DNA from: JACMLD01 sp033761915
GTDB taxonomy: Bacteria; Bacteroidota; Bacteroidia; Chitinophagales; Chitinophagaceae
Assembly (NCBI GenBank): GCA_033761915.1
Contig: JANRMC010000118.1
Location: forward strand, 1 to 40,036
DNA: 40,036 nt
Reading direction: 5' to 3'
Part shown: positions 1-10,900 of the stretch, piece after piece
Numbering within the stretch: position 1 is the stretch's first letter
Layout of the letters: each line of letters opens with the position of its first letter
Notes under the pieces: generated by a model
What the model was told of the DNA's origin: nothing
What the model saw: the letters and a program-made list of their open reading frames with translations, nothing else
Database searches by the model: none
Position numbers and translations under genes: made by a program

Positions 1-55
1 TTAATGATTATTTCATACCATTCATTTTGTGTTAAACACAGTTTTAAACGGTTAT

Positions 56-3000
56 TTAGAACCCAATTTTAGCGCCTATTGTTATTGTTTTATATAAAGG
101 ATCGAGGCCTGCATCTATACCTTGCGCAAATACGCTGGGGCTGGCACTAAATTCCGGATCGTAGCCCAGGTATTTGGTAAAAGTGAGCAGGTTATTACCC
201 GCCATATATACCGAAGCATTTTTAATAAAGCCATCACTTTTTAATGGAATATGATATACCACAGAAACAGAACGCATTCTTAAATAAGAACCATCTTCTA
301 TCCAACGGCTGCTAAAACGACTATTACCCATCGGGTCTGCATATGCAATTTTGGGGGTATTGGTAACCTGCCCTTCTGCCCTCCAGCGGTTTCTAACACT
401 GTTTAACTGGTTTTCAATACCACTACCGGCTTCCAGCCGGTATCTTAAATGATTAAATACATCATTTCCTTTAGAGAAAGTGAAGAGTGCATACAGCTCC
501 ACATTTTTATAAACAACACGGCTGCTAAACCCGCCATACAAATCCGGGTTAGGGTTGCCAATAATCTGCCGGTCTGATTCATTAATAATTTTATCGCCAT
601 TCAAATCTTCAAAATGCATATCGCCAGCCATAAAATTGCTTAATGATCCGTCTGCGTTTCTTTTTTGCAAACCGGCATTGGCTGCTTCTGCGGAAGTGCT
701 GAAAACGCCTTTAGCAACATACCCATAAAACTGGTTGGCTGCTGCACCTTCTTGGGTTAGAATAGTGGCCCCGGCAAAGTCGGTGGTAAAACTGCCATCT
801 GGCACTTTTGTAATTCTATTTTTATAGGTGCCTATATTGGCAGCTACATCCCATTTAAACTCTTGGGTATTTAATACACGCAGATTTAAACTTAATTCCA
901 TACCGGTATTCTGCATAGCACCAGTATTGGTAAGAATACTTTTAAATCCGGTTACACTGGCCAGTTCTTCGTACACCAGCATATCACTGGTTTTATTTTT
1001 ATAAAAATCCAGACTGATAGAGAGGCGTTCATTCCACGTGGCAATATCCAAACCGGCATTTATTTTTTGGTTGTTCTCCCATTGTATTGCCGGGTTGGGA
1101 ATGCCATTACGCACTAAACCCTGCATACCCAAAAAATTCTGAGACGCATACACTTGACGACCGGTATAGTTTCCAATATCATCATTTCCTGTTTTACTTA
1201 CAGAAGCCCTTAGTTTAAGCAGATTAATAAAAGAATTTGCCATAAATTTTTCTGAAGAAACCAACCATGCCACTGAAGCTGATGGCAGTAAGGCATAATT
1301 GCTACCGTTAATAGCAATGCCATCAGCTGCTTGCTTGCCAAAACGAGAAGCCCCATCCATAGCTGCATTCAGAGAAAAGAAAAGTTTTTCTTTGTACCCA
1401 TATTCAAAGTTAGCATAGGTGTTCATCCAGTTCCACTCTCCTATACCGCCACCAATCTGGCGTAAAGCATTTACCCCGTTTTGAACGCTTAATAATTCAT
1501 CCGTTGCCGAGTTGAAGCCTATAGCAAAATCCTGCTCAGCTCTGTTGTGCTGGTAGCGCAGTCCTAACCGGGTAGCTATATTATGTTTACCATTCCATGT
1601 TTTCACATATTGCAGACGTGTGTCTGTAAAGACACTGAATAATCTTTTTACCTGTGTTCCTAAACGGCTATCTGCCACTTCATTACTCAGCGAATCATTC
1701 GCCACCCCTTTTCGGGGAACAAAAATATTTTCTCTCACTTTATCGTACACAATTCCAAATAAGGTATGAGCACTCAAATTTTTAGAGATATCATACTTAA
1801 ATGTAAAGGACCCATTAAAGCGATAAAATTTATTAAATGCCTGCATACTTTCAATTAAAGCAGTTGGGTTACTAAGCCCTAGTATGTCAGTATCTTCCAG
1901 ATTAGGTGAACGCACCCCTTTATCGTTTACTTCATTCTCTGTTAAGAAAGGCGCTTTTATTAAAGCAGTAAACAGCGGAGCTGTTTTATATGCCATCCCC
2001 TGGTCTTTTAAATTCTGTTCATTGTATGTAAATGATAAATTTGCAGCACCGGTAAATCTTTTTGAAAAATTAAAATCAGCATTAAAACGGGTATTGTAGC
2101 GTTTTAAATCTGTATTTTTTATTACACCTTCATTCTTCATGTACCCTAGGCTTAATGCATAGGTGGCAATATTGTCTCCCCCGGTAACCTTGAGAAAATA
2201 ATTATTATTTATTCCCTGATTCAGCACTTTTTTTTGCCAATCAGTATTATTATGATACCTGTAATATTCTGGCGAAGTAACAGCATCATTCATATACGGC
2301 TGTGCTGCAATTTCTGCAGCAGTCATTCCCTTGCTCTGAAGTATTTCTGCCAGGTAAGTACGGTAATCAGTTGCGTTCATTACGGGCAATGTGCCGGGAA
2401 TCTGGTTAAAACCGGTGTGAATACCAAAATCTATACGGGTAGCCTGCTGACGGGCTTTTGAAGTAGTAATTAAAATTGCGCCATTAGCTCCTTTTGTCCC
2501 GTAAATAGATACAGCATCTTTTAATACCGTTACATTATCTATATCCTGTGTATTTAACAATGCCAACGGGTTTGTATAATTATTTGCAATAATACTTTCT
2601 CCATAATCATTCACATCATATATCATTCCATCAACCACAATAAGCGGCTTATTAGTTCCAAATAAAGAATTGTATCCCCTTAAAAAAAGATTTGCCCCTG
2701 TACCCGGTGCACCGGAACGGCGAATACTATTTAATCCGGCAACCTGTCCTTGTAAAAGACCATCAATTGTTTCATCTGGCCGTTTCCACGCTCCATTTAC
2801 TGAATAATTTCCAATAGATACAGCCACATTTCTGTGAGCCGATTTTTGAAAGGGCATACTTACCGGTTGCATAAAGCTAAAAGCATCATCATCTAACAAT
2901 GCTACAGCGATTTGGGTGCGACCTTTTAAAGAAATCTGACGGCTGGAATAGCCATCACCGGTTATACTAATTTCTGACAAATAAGAGGGTACTGTTAATT

Positions 3001-3241
3001 TAAAAGCGCCATTATCATCAGTAATAGCAGCAGAAAAATTAGTAACTGACAACCTGATACCGACCAAAGGTTTGCCTGTTGCAGCATCGGTTATTGTGCC
3101 GGTAACCACGCGTTTATTCTGTGCTTGTTTATCAGAAGTATTTCCGGCATTTTCCTGTTGCGCTGTAGCGGCAGTTGTAATTAGGCCTGCAACAATAAAA
3201 GCAGCCAGAATTTTTACTTTATATTTCATACTAATAACCAT
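56..3241 (-). CDS. SusC/RagA-type TonB-dependent outer-membrane transporter (second copy)
   Basis: This is an outer-membrane beta-barrel importer of the SusC family, 1061 aa, which is normal for the family. A signal peptide ends at TAATAQ (about residue 28). The mature start has a carboxypeptidase-regulatory-like domain at about 45-115 (VTGTITDAATGKPLVG), followed by a plug domain containing LLQGQVAGLN and PLIVVDGMIYD and then the barrel, ending in an aromatic residue (GAKIGF). The start at 3241 gives MVISMKYK; M5 at 3229 is an equally good start and gives a more typical signal peptide. It is the last gene of the FAS1/Sus operon, 21 bp after a FAS1 lipoprotein. No SusD follows in the 55 bp left in the window, so its lipoprotein partner is either outside the window or one of the FAS1 proteins. 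Function is assigned by family; the substrate is inferred only from neighbours. Confidence 0.93.
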   Translation of the reverse strand: MVISMKYKVKILAAFIVAGLITTAATAQQENAGNTSDKQAQNKRVVTGTITDAATGKPLVGIRLSVTNFSAAITDDNGAFKLTVPSYLSEISITGDGYSSRQISLKGRTQIAVALLDDDAFSFMQPVSMPFQKSAHRNVAVSIGNYSVNGAWKRPDETIDGLLQGQVAGLNSIRRSGAPGTGANLFLRGYNSLFGTNKPLIVVDGMIYDVNDYGESIIANNYTNPLALLNTQDIDNVTVLKDAVSIYGTKGANGAILITTSKARQQATRIDFGIHTGFNQIPGTLPVMNATDYRTYLAEILQSKGMTAAEIAAQPYMNDAVTSPEYYRYHNNTDWQKKVLNQGINNNYFLKVTGGDNIATYALSLGYMKNEGVIKNTDLKRYNTRFNADFNFSKRFTGAANLSFTYNEQNLKDQGMAYKTAPLFTALIKAPFLTENEVNDKGVRSPNLEDTDILGLSNPTALIESMQAFNKFYRFNGSFTFKYDISKNLSAHTLFGIVYDKVRENIFVPRKGVANDSLSNEVADSRLGTQVKRLFSVFTDTRLQYVKTWNGKHNIATRLGLRYQHNRAEQDFAIGFNSATDELLSVQNGVNALRQIGGGIGEWNWMNTYANFEYGYKEKLFFSLNAAMDGASRFGKQAADGIAINGSNYALLPSASVAWLVSSEKFMANSFINLLKLRASVSKTGNDDIGNYTGRQVYASQNFLGMQGLVRNGIPNPAIQWENNQKINAGLDIATWNERLSISLDFYKNKTSDMLVYEELASVTGFKSILTNTGAMQNTGMELSLNLRVLNTQEFKWDVAANIGTYKNRITKVPDGSFTTDFAGATILTQEGAAANQFYGYVAKGVFSTSAEAANAGLQKRNADGSLSNFMAGDMHFEDLNGDKIINESDRQIIGNPNPDLYGGFSSRVVYKNVELYALFTFSKGNDVFNHLRYRLEAGSGIENQLNSVRNRWRAEGQVTNTPKIAYADPMGNSRFSSRWIEDGSYLRMRSVSVVYHIPLKSDGFIKNASVYMAGNNLLTFTKYLGYDPEFSASPSVFAQGIDAGLDPLYKTITIGAKIGF

Positions 3242-3262
3242 GTAATTACTTTTAATTGGTTT

Positions 3263-4711
3263 CTACAAAACAGGTACCAGCCTGATATAATCACATACAA
3301 GGGGATTTACTGCCGATGTTGTGCTGTTGGCCGCTGTCAGGTAAATATTGAACAATGGTTGATATTGTGTTAATGTAAACTCACCCAGGTATATTTCATT
3401 GTAATTATTTACTGATACGGTGGTATACCCAAAAGTGGTTGAGGTAGCTGTGCCTATCCCTAGTTTTTGTGTAAATGTGGCTGTCTGAAAATCGTTCAAT
3501 GCCATCCAATATGCTTTATATTTAAGAGTAGGCATTTCTGGCAACTGGTAGCGCAGGTTAAATAATGCAACCCCATGACCCAATACTAAAATGTCTCTGA
3601 AATCTTTTGAAGTAATAGTATTGAAACGGTCTCTGAAATAGGTGTTTCCCCTTCTGTCTGCACTGGATGCCGTATAATTTTCTGCTTGTATCAATAATTC
3701 AGAAAACTTATGTTTAGGCTGAACATCTGCTTTTCCCATAATATATACAATACCATTACTGGTTTTAATGGTGTTAACTATGGATAATTTTTCAACCGGT
3801 ACCTTTGTTCCGAATTTTGATAAAACAGTATCTGGAATTGTGGCAGGCGACTGAGCTCCCTCAATAGCAAGATCTTTTACAACAGCCCAGCTGGCAGCTT
3901 TTGTGGTGCTATCCACACTGCCGGTTGCAAAAAAAGGTTTATACTTATTTACTTCAGCATCCCATGCTGCATCTTGTAATAGAAATAAGCTGTACTGCTT
4001 TTTCTCGTCTCTAAGATCATAAACCTTATTCCAGAATAAGTTTGTAAATACTGAATCCGTACCGGGCTGATAGATGGGCTCTCCTGTATTCGGGTCAATA
4101 CCTACAATAATAGCGTCGGTAGTATCAAATACTTTTTGAAACAAAGACAATAAATAGGCCTTTTGTTTTACAGGCCCTGTGCTGGCGTTGGCTATATATT
4201 CCCAACAGTTTTCCAGAGCTGCTACTTTTTTATCAATAATGTGCAATACTCCGTTAGAGGCATACAAATCTGCTTTTGTAAGAGCTGCATCTTCTATTTT
4301 TCCGGCACTAACATTATTATACTTGCCATTCATCATTTGAATTCTTGCAGCTGCTGAAAGGCTATTACTATAATAAAGTTGTTGTGAAATGTGATTCCCT
4401 ACGAAAAGACTAAGTTTAGCAGGGTTTTTAATGATTGCAGTATCCAGGTTTTCCAAATCCTTATTGGTGGGCGCAAATACTGTAAAATTTTTAGAAGAAG
4501 ACAACACTCTGTCATACCCCGACAACATTAATAACCCACGAAATGTACTAAGTTCCGGTGTTTGGGTAATTAAATCATAAACACTATTAGCCAAAGCGGC
4601 TTCAGATATAGCATTATGATCTGTGGTTGCCTTTTTACATCCCCACACACTATATAACAAACCGGCCCCTATGAAGAATAACCATAAACTTTTATTACGC
4701 ATGTTGTTCAA
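3263..4711 (-). CDS. Fasciclin (FAS1) lipoprotein with two FAS1 domains and a C-terminal beta-rich domain
   Basis: A 482-aa predicted surface lipoprotein. The leader MNNMRNKSLWLFF ends in a lipobox-like SVWGC with Cys25 (M4 could also be the start). FAS1 domain 1 spans about 45-162, with H1-type FTVFAPTN (76-83) and H2-type NGVLHIID (153-160). FAS1 domain 2 spans about 167-328 (YSLFLLQDAAW; NGIVYIMGK) and is more divergent. Residues about 335-482 form a separate region rich in alternating polar and hydrophobic residues, ending CDYIRLVPV, that resembles the tail of the neighbouring FAS1 protein (LDMIHFIPV). FAS1 domains are known in adhesion and ligand-binding proteins; the role here is not established. 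It lies 15 bp after the upstream FAS1 gene and 21 bp before a SusC, so it is probably co-expressed with the transporter and may be a glycan-binding partner of it (inference). Confidence 0.85.
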   Translation of the reverse strand: MNNMRNKSLWLFFIGAGLLYSVWGCKKATTDHNAISEAALANSVYDLITQTPELSTFRGLLMLSGYDRVLSSSKNFTVFAPTNKDLENLDTAIIKNPAKLSLFVGNHISQQLYYSNSLSAAARIQMMNGKYNNVSAGKIEDAALTKADLYASNGVLHIIDKKVAALENCWEYIANASTGPVKQKAYLLSLFQKVFDTTDAIIVGIDPNTGEPIYQPGTDSVFTNLFWNKVYDLRDEKKQYSLFLLQDAAWDAEVNKYKPFFATGSVDSTTKAASWAVVKDLAIEGAQSPATIPDTVLSKFGTKVPVEKLSIVNTIKTSNGIVYIMGKADVQPKHKFSELLIQAENYTASSADRRGNTYFRDRFNTITSKDFRDILVLGHGVALFNLRYQLPEMPTLKYKAYWMALNDFQTATFTQKLGIGTATSTTFGYTTVSVNNYNEIYLGEFTLTQYQPLFNIYLTAANSTTSAVNPLVCDYIRLVPVL

Positions 4712-4726
4712 ATATTACACTGGTCA

Positions 4727-6415
4727 TTAAAAAAATATTTTTGTTCCATCGGGCTTAAACCTTGGCAGTACCTGGTTCTCATCAACCGGAATAAAATGAA
4801 TCATATCCAGGTTGTTGTTGTTTTGTGTACCGGTTACAGGTGTTATCCTGATGATTTGTTGTTGTGTTGTTGCAAAGTCAATTGTACCCACTAATCTTGA
4901 GGCAAAAAGATTTGTGGTGTTTTCAGTATAACGCTTCCAGCCTATTGCTTCTAATTCGGCATCAGTACCAGTGGGTCTGTTTTCCGTAAAATTCATAGTA
5001 CGTTGCATTAATGTTCCGTTTACAGATACCTGGCACAACATATTTGAACTGCTGGATTGTTTTTGGGCACGATAGCAAAGCCAAACCTTATACCTTCCCT
5101 TAATAATCGGAGGAGTTTTCATTTCCCACCAGATGGGACGATTGGGTAATCCCATTGGTAACATGTTTACATCACTATTTACGGCATAATTAGTTATTGA
5201 ACTTGTAGCTGAGTACAAATAAGATAAAACATTTGTACCCGCCAAAGGTCCCCATCCCCAGTAATGATCTTTAATAGGATTGTCTGCTTCCGTAGCTCTT
5301 GTAAAATTGTAATTTCCACGCTTATAATACGCAGGCAGCTTCATAATTTCCGGAAACGACGAAACATCCCAGAATAAGGCTGTTGGTTTACGAAACTTAA
5401 CCATATAATGTGCTGATGCGTCATGCCAAACACCATTTGAAGCGGCATTATCACTTTTAGGTCTGTTTATTACCACCCCCTTTTCCAGCACTCCATTAAA
5501 TTCGTCTTCATTGACCACCACGTTCTGATCAATTAACTTGATACTGATTACCTCCTGCGGTAAATAAGTAGCATGCGTGGGAACTGTTATTATATCACCC
5601 AAAAATTTTATACCAGCAGATATGTGGTAGGCCACATACATATTCAGGCTATCATTAGCTAATGCAGGATTACCTGTTTGAGAATACTTAGCTTTTAAAG
5701 CGGCATAACTGGTAAATCCGCTATCAGCTAACGCTTTGTTACTTTCTGCAAAAACAGATAGCCAGCGTTTGGATGTATCAGGATCTACCGTATTAAGCTT
5801 TGTGAAAAAACCAGTTTCTTTTAATGCCTGAACGAATACTGAATACTCTGTCTTTTCTTCTAATTGCTGTGCAATTGTTTTGGTAGCCGGAATTAATACG
5901 TTGTCGATAACATGTATAATTCCGTTTCCAACTCTTAGGTTCGACTGAAGAACCGTTGCTTGTCGGTTTATAATATAATTTGAAACTCCCCGCTCAAAAG
6001 ACACTGATGTTACCAGGAATTGACCATACATTGTAATTACAGGAAGCTTACCATCTGTAAAAGAGCCTGAGTAAACAGTATCTTCCAATAAATGCAACCT
6101 CACCATGTCTTTTAGCGTATTAATATCCGCAGCCTCTACTGTTGCCGCACCTATTTTCTGAAGGTAGGTTTTCACTCCGGTATTAGTAGGTGCAAAACAG
6201 GTATATGATCCATATGCATTTAAAAAAGCTGCGGTTCCCGTTCTTTCAAGAATCTGTCTGAATAAAGAAAAAGAATCAGGGCGTTTGTCGAGGTATCCCA
6301 CAATATTTACATCTTCTGTGGTATTCTCCCGGATATCAAACTTTTTACAAGCAGGCAGTTGAACTGCAATGAAACCTGAAATCAGTATTACAATAAATAA
6401 AGTAGTCTTTTTCAT
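4727..6415 (-). CDS. Fasciclin (FAS1) lipoprotein with two FAS1 domains and a C-terminal beta-sandwich-like domain
   Basis: A 562-aa predicted lipoprotein with leader MKKTTLFIVILISGF and lipobox LPAC (Cys23). FAS1 domain 1 is at about 37-176 (YTCFAPTN at 71-78; NGIIHVID at 164-171). Domain 2 is at about 180-340, where the usual NGVIHVID motif is replaced by NGVWHDASAHYMV. The C-terminal part (about 345-548) contains aromatic-rich stretches (HYWGWGP, RPIWWEMKTPP, GRYKVWLCYRA) and ends LDMIHFIPVDE, suggesting a carbohydrate-binding-like beta-sandwich; I cannot name the family. The gene begins 12 bp after susD and is followed at 15 bp by another FAS1 gene, an arrangement in which SusE/SusF-like surface glycan-binding proteins are usually found. 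The binding role is inferred from position. Confidence 0.85.
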   Translation of the reverse strand: MKKTTLFIVILISGFIAVQLPACKKFDIRENTTEDVNIVGYLDKRPDSFSLFRQILERTGTAAFLNAYGSYTCFAPTNTGVKTYLQKIGAATVEAADINTLKDMVRLHLLEDTVYSGSFTDGKLPVITMYGQFLVTSVSFERGVSNYIINRQATVLQSNLRVGNGIIHVIDNVLIPATKTIAQQLEEKTEYSVFVQALKETGFFTKLNTVDPDTSKRWLSVFAESNKALADSGFTSYAALKAKYSQTGNPALANDSLNMYVAYHISAGIKFLGDIITVPTHATYLPQEVISIKLIDQNVVVNEDEFNGVLEKGVVINRPKSDNAASNGVWHDASAHYMVKFRKPTALFWDVSSFPEIMKLPAYYKRGNYNFTRATEADNPIKDHYWGWGPLAGTNVLSYLYSATSSITNYAVNSDVNMLPMGLPNRPIWWEMKTPPIIKGRYKVWLCYRAQKQSSSSNMLCQVSVNGTLMQRTMNFTENRPTGTDAELEAIGWKRYTENTTNLFASRLVGTIDFATTQQQIIRITPVTGTQNNNNLDMIHFIPVDENQVLPRFKPDGTKIFF

Positions 6416-6427
6416 AAAGCGCCTGTA

Positions 6428-7975
6428 TTATTTGTAAAAAGGGTTTTGTACTAATAATTTATTTGTTTGCATCTCGTATAGATAAATTGGAAAGTAATGG
6501 CTATTCTTATCCCGTATTTTAGCCTGTGCAGATTGTTGTAAATTTGGGGGAACACTCTGAGACACCATATTCAGTAAAATGCTCAGTCTTTCATAATTAT
6601 TTCGCTTTGCATTTCTTAAAGCATCATACCAACGTTTACCTTCAAAACAAAATTCTCTTGAGCGTTCCATAAGGATAAAATCCTGAATGCCTATTTTGTC
6701 GTTTGGAGATGGGTTCACATCTGTTGCCGCCAGCGCATTGGCTCTTTTCCTTACCGTATAAACAAGATTTAACGCCTCTGTCCCTCTGCCAGATTCGTTC
6801 AGAGCCTCTGCTTTCATCAATAAAATATCAGCGTACCGATAAAAAAACCAATGCGCATAACTTTGATCAAATGTGCGCAGTGCGGTATTGGTCGCTCCAA
6901 CATATTTCCAAACGGTAGAGGTTGCAGCTCTTACAGAGCCCCCATCACCACGTAGATCGTAATTCTGATCGTTTGTAAAATCTACCGTAAACAACTGATC
7001 CATAATTTCTGGAAAAGCCGTCCATCTTCTTACTGAAATACTGGAAGAAAACATCCCAAAATAAGGATTGAGACGTTGCACATCAAACTGCAATTCAAAA
7101 ATCCCCTCGTTAGAATTACCGTTGTAATAAAGTGTATTAAACCAGTTTTCATTATATGTAATCACCCCGCCATTATCTGTGGCGCCACGTATCAAACCAA
7201 ATTTTTGAGAATTAATCACTTTATCGCAGGCAGCAATACAATCATTGTACTTTTCGGCCCACAGGTAAACATCCGCTAAAATTGCATTCACCGTATAAAC
7301 TGTAACCCTTCCTTTATCAGAAGCAGCATCGCCATACGTAGTTACTGCCTTTGCTTCAGCGGATTTCAGATCAGCTATTATCTGGTTAATAATTTCGTCC
7401 TGTGACGATTTCTTAATAGGAGTTATGTTTTCATCACTTAAGGTGGCATCTAATTTCAAAGGCACTTCTCCAAAACTGCGCACCAGATAGAAATACATTA
7501 ATGCACGGATAGTAAGCGCCTCACTTAAATAATTGTCTAACTGTGTCTTTGTAAAAGTATTATCAAAATTCACTACTTCCGGTGCTTTTTCTATTAATGT
7601 GTTACAATAGTTTATCGTTCTGTAAAAAGGGCGCCAGTTTGTATTTACATTGGTAGGCTGGGTATTCATATTCACTAACTCGAGATCATCGCTGCTGGCA
7701 AAAGTTGCCGGCGATACATTGTCTGCCCTGCATTCTCCCCAAACAAATAACAATTCGGGTAATGAAGGAATGTATCCAACAGTGCCATAGTTACCTGTTG
7801 AGCTTTCCATCATAGAAGCATAAATACCAATTGCAGAGGCCTTTACCTGTTCTTTTGTTTTCCAGAATTCTTCTTTTACGATGCCATCCTGTGGTTTCAG
7901 GCTTAGCCACTTCTTACAGCTGAAGGCAAATGCTATCAGCATAAAAACAAAACTATATTGAACTATCTTTTTCAT
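6428..7975 (-). CDS. SusD/RagB-family surface glycan-binding lipoprotein
   Basis: A 515-aa lipoprotein of the SusD family, which forms the lid over a SusC barrel and captures the ligand at the cell surface. The leader MKKIVQYSFVFMLIAFAFSC gives an acylated Cys20. Family features are the LKPQDGIVKEEFWKTKEQ N-terminal motif, the TPR-like helical core with ALTIRALMYFYLVRSFGEVPL (about residues 150-170), the ADVYLWAEKYNDCI segment, and the C-terminal RSREFCFEGKRWYDALR motif typical of RagB/SusD. The gene starts 21 bp after the SusC at 7997-11284, which is surely its partner. The ligand cannot be read from the sequence; the rhamnose genes nearby suggest a rhamnose-containing glycan. Confidence 0.95.
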   Translation of the reverse strand: MKKIVQYSFVFMLIAFAFSCKKWLSLKPQDGIVKEEFWKTKEQVKASAIGIYASMMESSTGNYGTVGYIPSLPELLFVWGECRADNVSPATFASSDDLELVNMNTQPTNVNTNWRPFYRTINYCNTLIEKAPEVVNFDNTFTKTQLDNYLSEALTIRALMYFYLVRSFGEVPLKLDATLSDENITPIKKSSQDEIINQIIADLKSAEAKAVTTYGDAASDKGRVTVYTVNAILADVYLWAEKYNDCIAACDKVINSQKFGLIRGATDNGGVITYNENWFNTLYYNGNSNEGIFELQFDVQRLNPYFGMFSSSISVRRWTAFPEIMDQLFTVDFTNDQNYDLRGDGGSVRAATSTVWKYVGATNTALRTFDQSYAHWFFYRYADILLMKAEALNESGRGTEALNLVYTVRKRANALAATDVNPSPNDKIGIQDFILMERSREFCFEGKRWYDALRNAKRNNYERLSILLNMVSQSVPPNLQQSAQAKIRDKNSHYFPIYLYEMQTNKLLVQNPFYK

Positions 7976-7996
7976 GTGTATGCTTTAACTGTTATA

Positions 7997-10900
7997 TTAA
8001 AACCCGGCTACCAACCCAATGGTTACAATTCTGGATGGAGGCGTCATCGAATAATCATATGCAGTTCTGAAAGGATCAGCCCCCCGTGTTGTCACCTCCG
8101 GATCCTGTCCTGTATATCTTGTAAACGTTAACAGGTTTTCTGCAGTGAGGTAAGCGCTCAGCGTTTTCATTTTAAGTTTTGCCAATATTTTTTTGCTAAA
8201 CGTATATCGTGCGGTTACTGTTCTGAACCTGATATAAGAAGCATCTTCAACATACCTGTCGCTGCCCAGCCAGTTATAACCACCGCTTAATAAGGCTCTA
8301 GGTATATCGGTTATATCTCCTTCTTTTCTCCATCTTCTTAAAACCGCTGCACTCTGGTTATCGAAATAGTACATATTGGTTGTTGACATTTTGGTGCCAT
8401 TTACAACATCATATCCCCATCTGAAACTGAAGAAGGTGCTTAGTTTTAAATTTTTCCAGGTGAGCGATGGTCCAAATCCACCAGACAATTTGGGGTTACT
8501 ATTACCCAGATAGACCACATCCATATAATTAATATTTCCATCGTGATTGATATCCTCGTACATAGCATCTCCGGGCTGAAAAACATAATCTGTTGTGGGA
8601 TAATTAAATCTTGTATAAACAATCTGGCCATTGGGACCAATAATTGGCTTTCCATCAGCGCCTGTTGCCACAGTGGCATTTTTATCTTTATATACGCCCT
8701 TATACTTATACCCGTAAAAAGAACCAAATGGATTATCAATCTGTAATAGTCTCAGGTATTCTCCGTTTTTGGTTACATCACCACGGCTGTTGGGATAGAA
8801 TTCTGAAATTTCGCGGATCACATTCTCATTCGCTGAAATATTAAAATCAAAACCAATAGTAAAATTCTTTCTCTTTACCGGCTGTGTCCAAACAGCAACT
8901 TCCCAACCCTGGTTATCCATCGTGCCCACATTCATAAATAGTGAATTAAACCCGGTATAAGAAGCAATTTGTAATCCATCAAAAAACATGTCTTTGGTAC
9001 GGTTACGGTATATTTCAGCATCTACACGAAAACGCCCATTGAATAAACTCAGGTTAGCACCAATATTTGCCCCGTGAAGGGTTTGCCATTTCAGATTCTT
9101 TAACTCCATTCTTGAGGGATAAACCGCAGACTGACCCAGGTATGTGTAGTTGTAGGTGTTGTATGTATTATAAAAGAGATAATCGTATCTGGGCACTTCA
9201 CCGGTTATACCATAGCTGGCCCGGAAACTTAAATCATCCAATGCTTTCACCTTACTTAAGAAACGCTCACCAGACACCCTCCATCTGAAAGATAATGATG
9301 GAAATAACCCATACTTATAATTTGGACCGAAACGTGAGTTACCATCTCCTCTTAAAGTAGCATTAAAAATATACTTATCATTAAATCCGTATTGCGTACT
9401 GATGATTGCGCCAATAGACCTTGTTTGTGAGATACCAGAGGCTGCACGAGACTCAGAATTTTGTGTACGGGATGCAATAGAAGGATCTACCAATAATGAT
9501 GATGCAGTATTGGAAGTAATTACTTCCTGGTAAACAGCTTTATAATCATTGGTCAGCAATGTTAAAAATGCCAGAAAATTATGTTTCTCATTTTTCAGTT
9601 GTGGTGTGTAAACAAGGCTCGACTTGGTACCCACACTAAAAACATCAATATCGCCATCGTAAGCTCGGTTCACAACAGTTTCTGTGTTGGGTCGGCCAGT
9701 GGCAATTTGTGGCAGAAAGCTGTTATTCTTTGTATTGTTAATATCAAACTGAATATCAAATTGAGCTTTCAGCACCTTTTTTATAATGTCATAGTCTAAT
9801 TGAAATCTGGGAACAATACGTTCACCCAAAACAGAATACCTGGCTTTATCTGCCATTGCTACCGGGTTATATACCCTGCTGTATTGGCCCTGTACATTAG
9901 ATGCCGGTGAAAAATAATTAGTGGTAAGATTGCCCAGTTCATCATATTCAAACACACTCATATTGGGCATTTTTATATACGCCATACCGCGTATAGAAGC
10001 TTCACCACTTGCCGCACTAGACCCCAGATAACTACGGCTTTGATTGGTATGAGTATAAGCAATACTTGTAAAAAATTTTATTTTATCTGATACGTTGTAA
10101 TCAAGATTTATACGGGTATTTATACGCTGTAAATCTGTACCCAGTGTAATACCGGTTTGATCAAACATTCCCACAGATGCAAAATACTTGGCCTTTTCTC
10201 CACCACCGGTCAAACTAACAGTATGATCCTGAAGATTACCTGTTCTTGAAATAGCATCTATCCAGTTAGTGTTATTGCTGTAATTATAATACCAGTAAGG
10301 GTCATTGGGATCGTAGTTAAACTCTCTCACAGCCGTTGTATTCAAAGTACTGCCTAAGCGATTCATAAAGCCTTCCGGTATTAATGTAGAATACTGGTCT
10401 CCGTTTAACAGCGGAATCGCTTTGGGCACAAAAGAAAGTGAGCCTTTAAAAGTATAGTTAACCGTGGGTTTACCAATACTGCCCCTTTTAGTTGTTATTA
10501 CCAAAACACCATTAGCAGCACGGCTGCCCCAGATGGCAGTGGCTGCTGCATCTTTTAATACGGTGATGTCTTTAATATCAGAAGGAGAAATATTTAATAA
10601 TTGAGCATATCCCTGTTCATCTGCGGTACCAAAATTAAAATCTCCGGGTATTTCAGTATCATAAGGCATTCCATCCAAAACAATTAATGGTATACCGGTT
10701 GAGTTAATTGAAGACACACCCCTGATGCGGATGTTCATAGCAGCACCCGGGTCTCCGCTGGTAGCTGTAATATCCACACCACTTAAACGGCCCTGCAACG
10801 CCTGATCAATACTGGCCGCCTGCATCTCTTCCACATCTTTTGCATTTATTCTGGCAACTGCCGTAGTCAGGTTACGTTCATTTATATTAATCATACCATT

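Noticed and set aside
28..40. Small dyad TGTGTTAAACACA after the second SusC
   Set aside because: Six-base arms with a one-base centre cannot form a hairpin and there is no T-run; not supported as a terminator.
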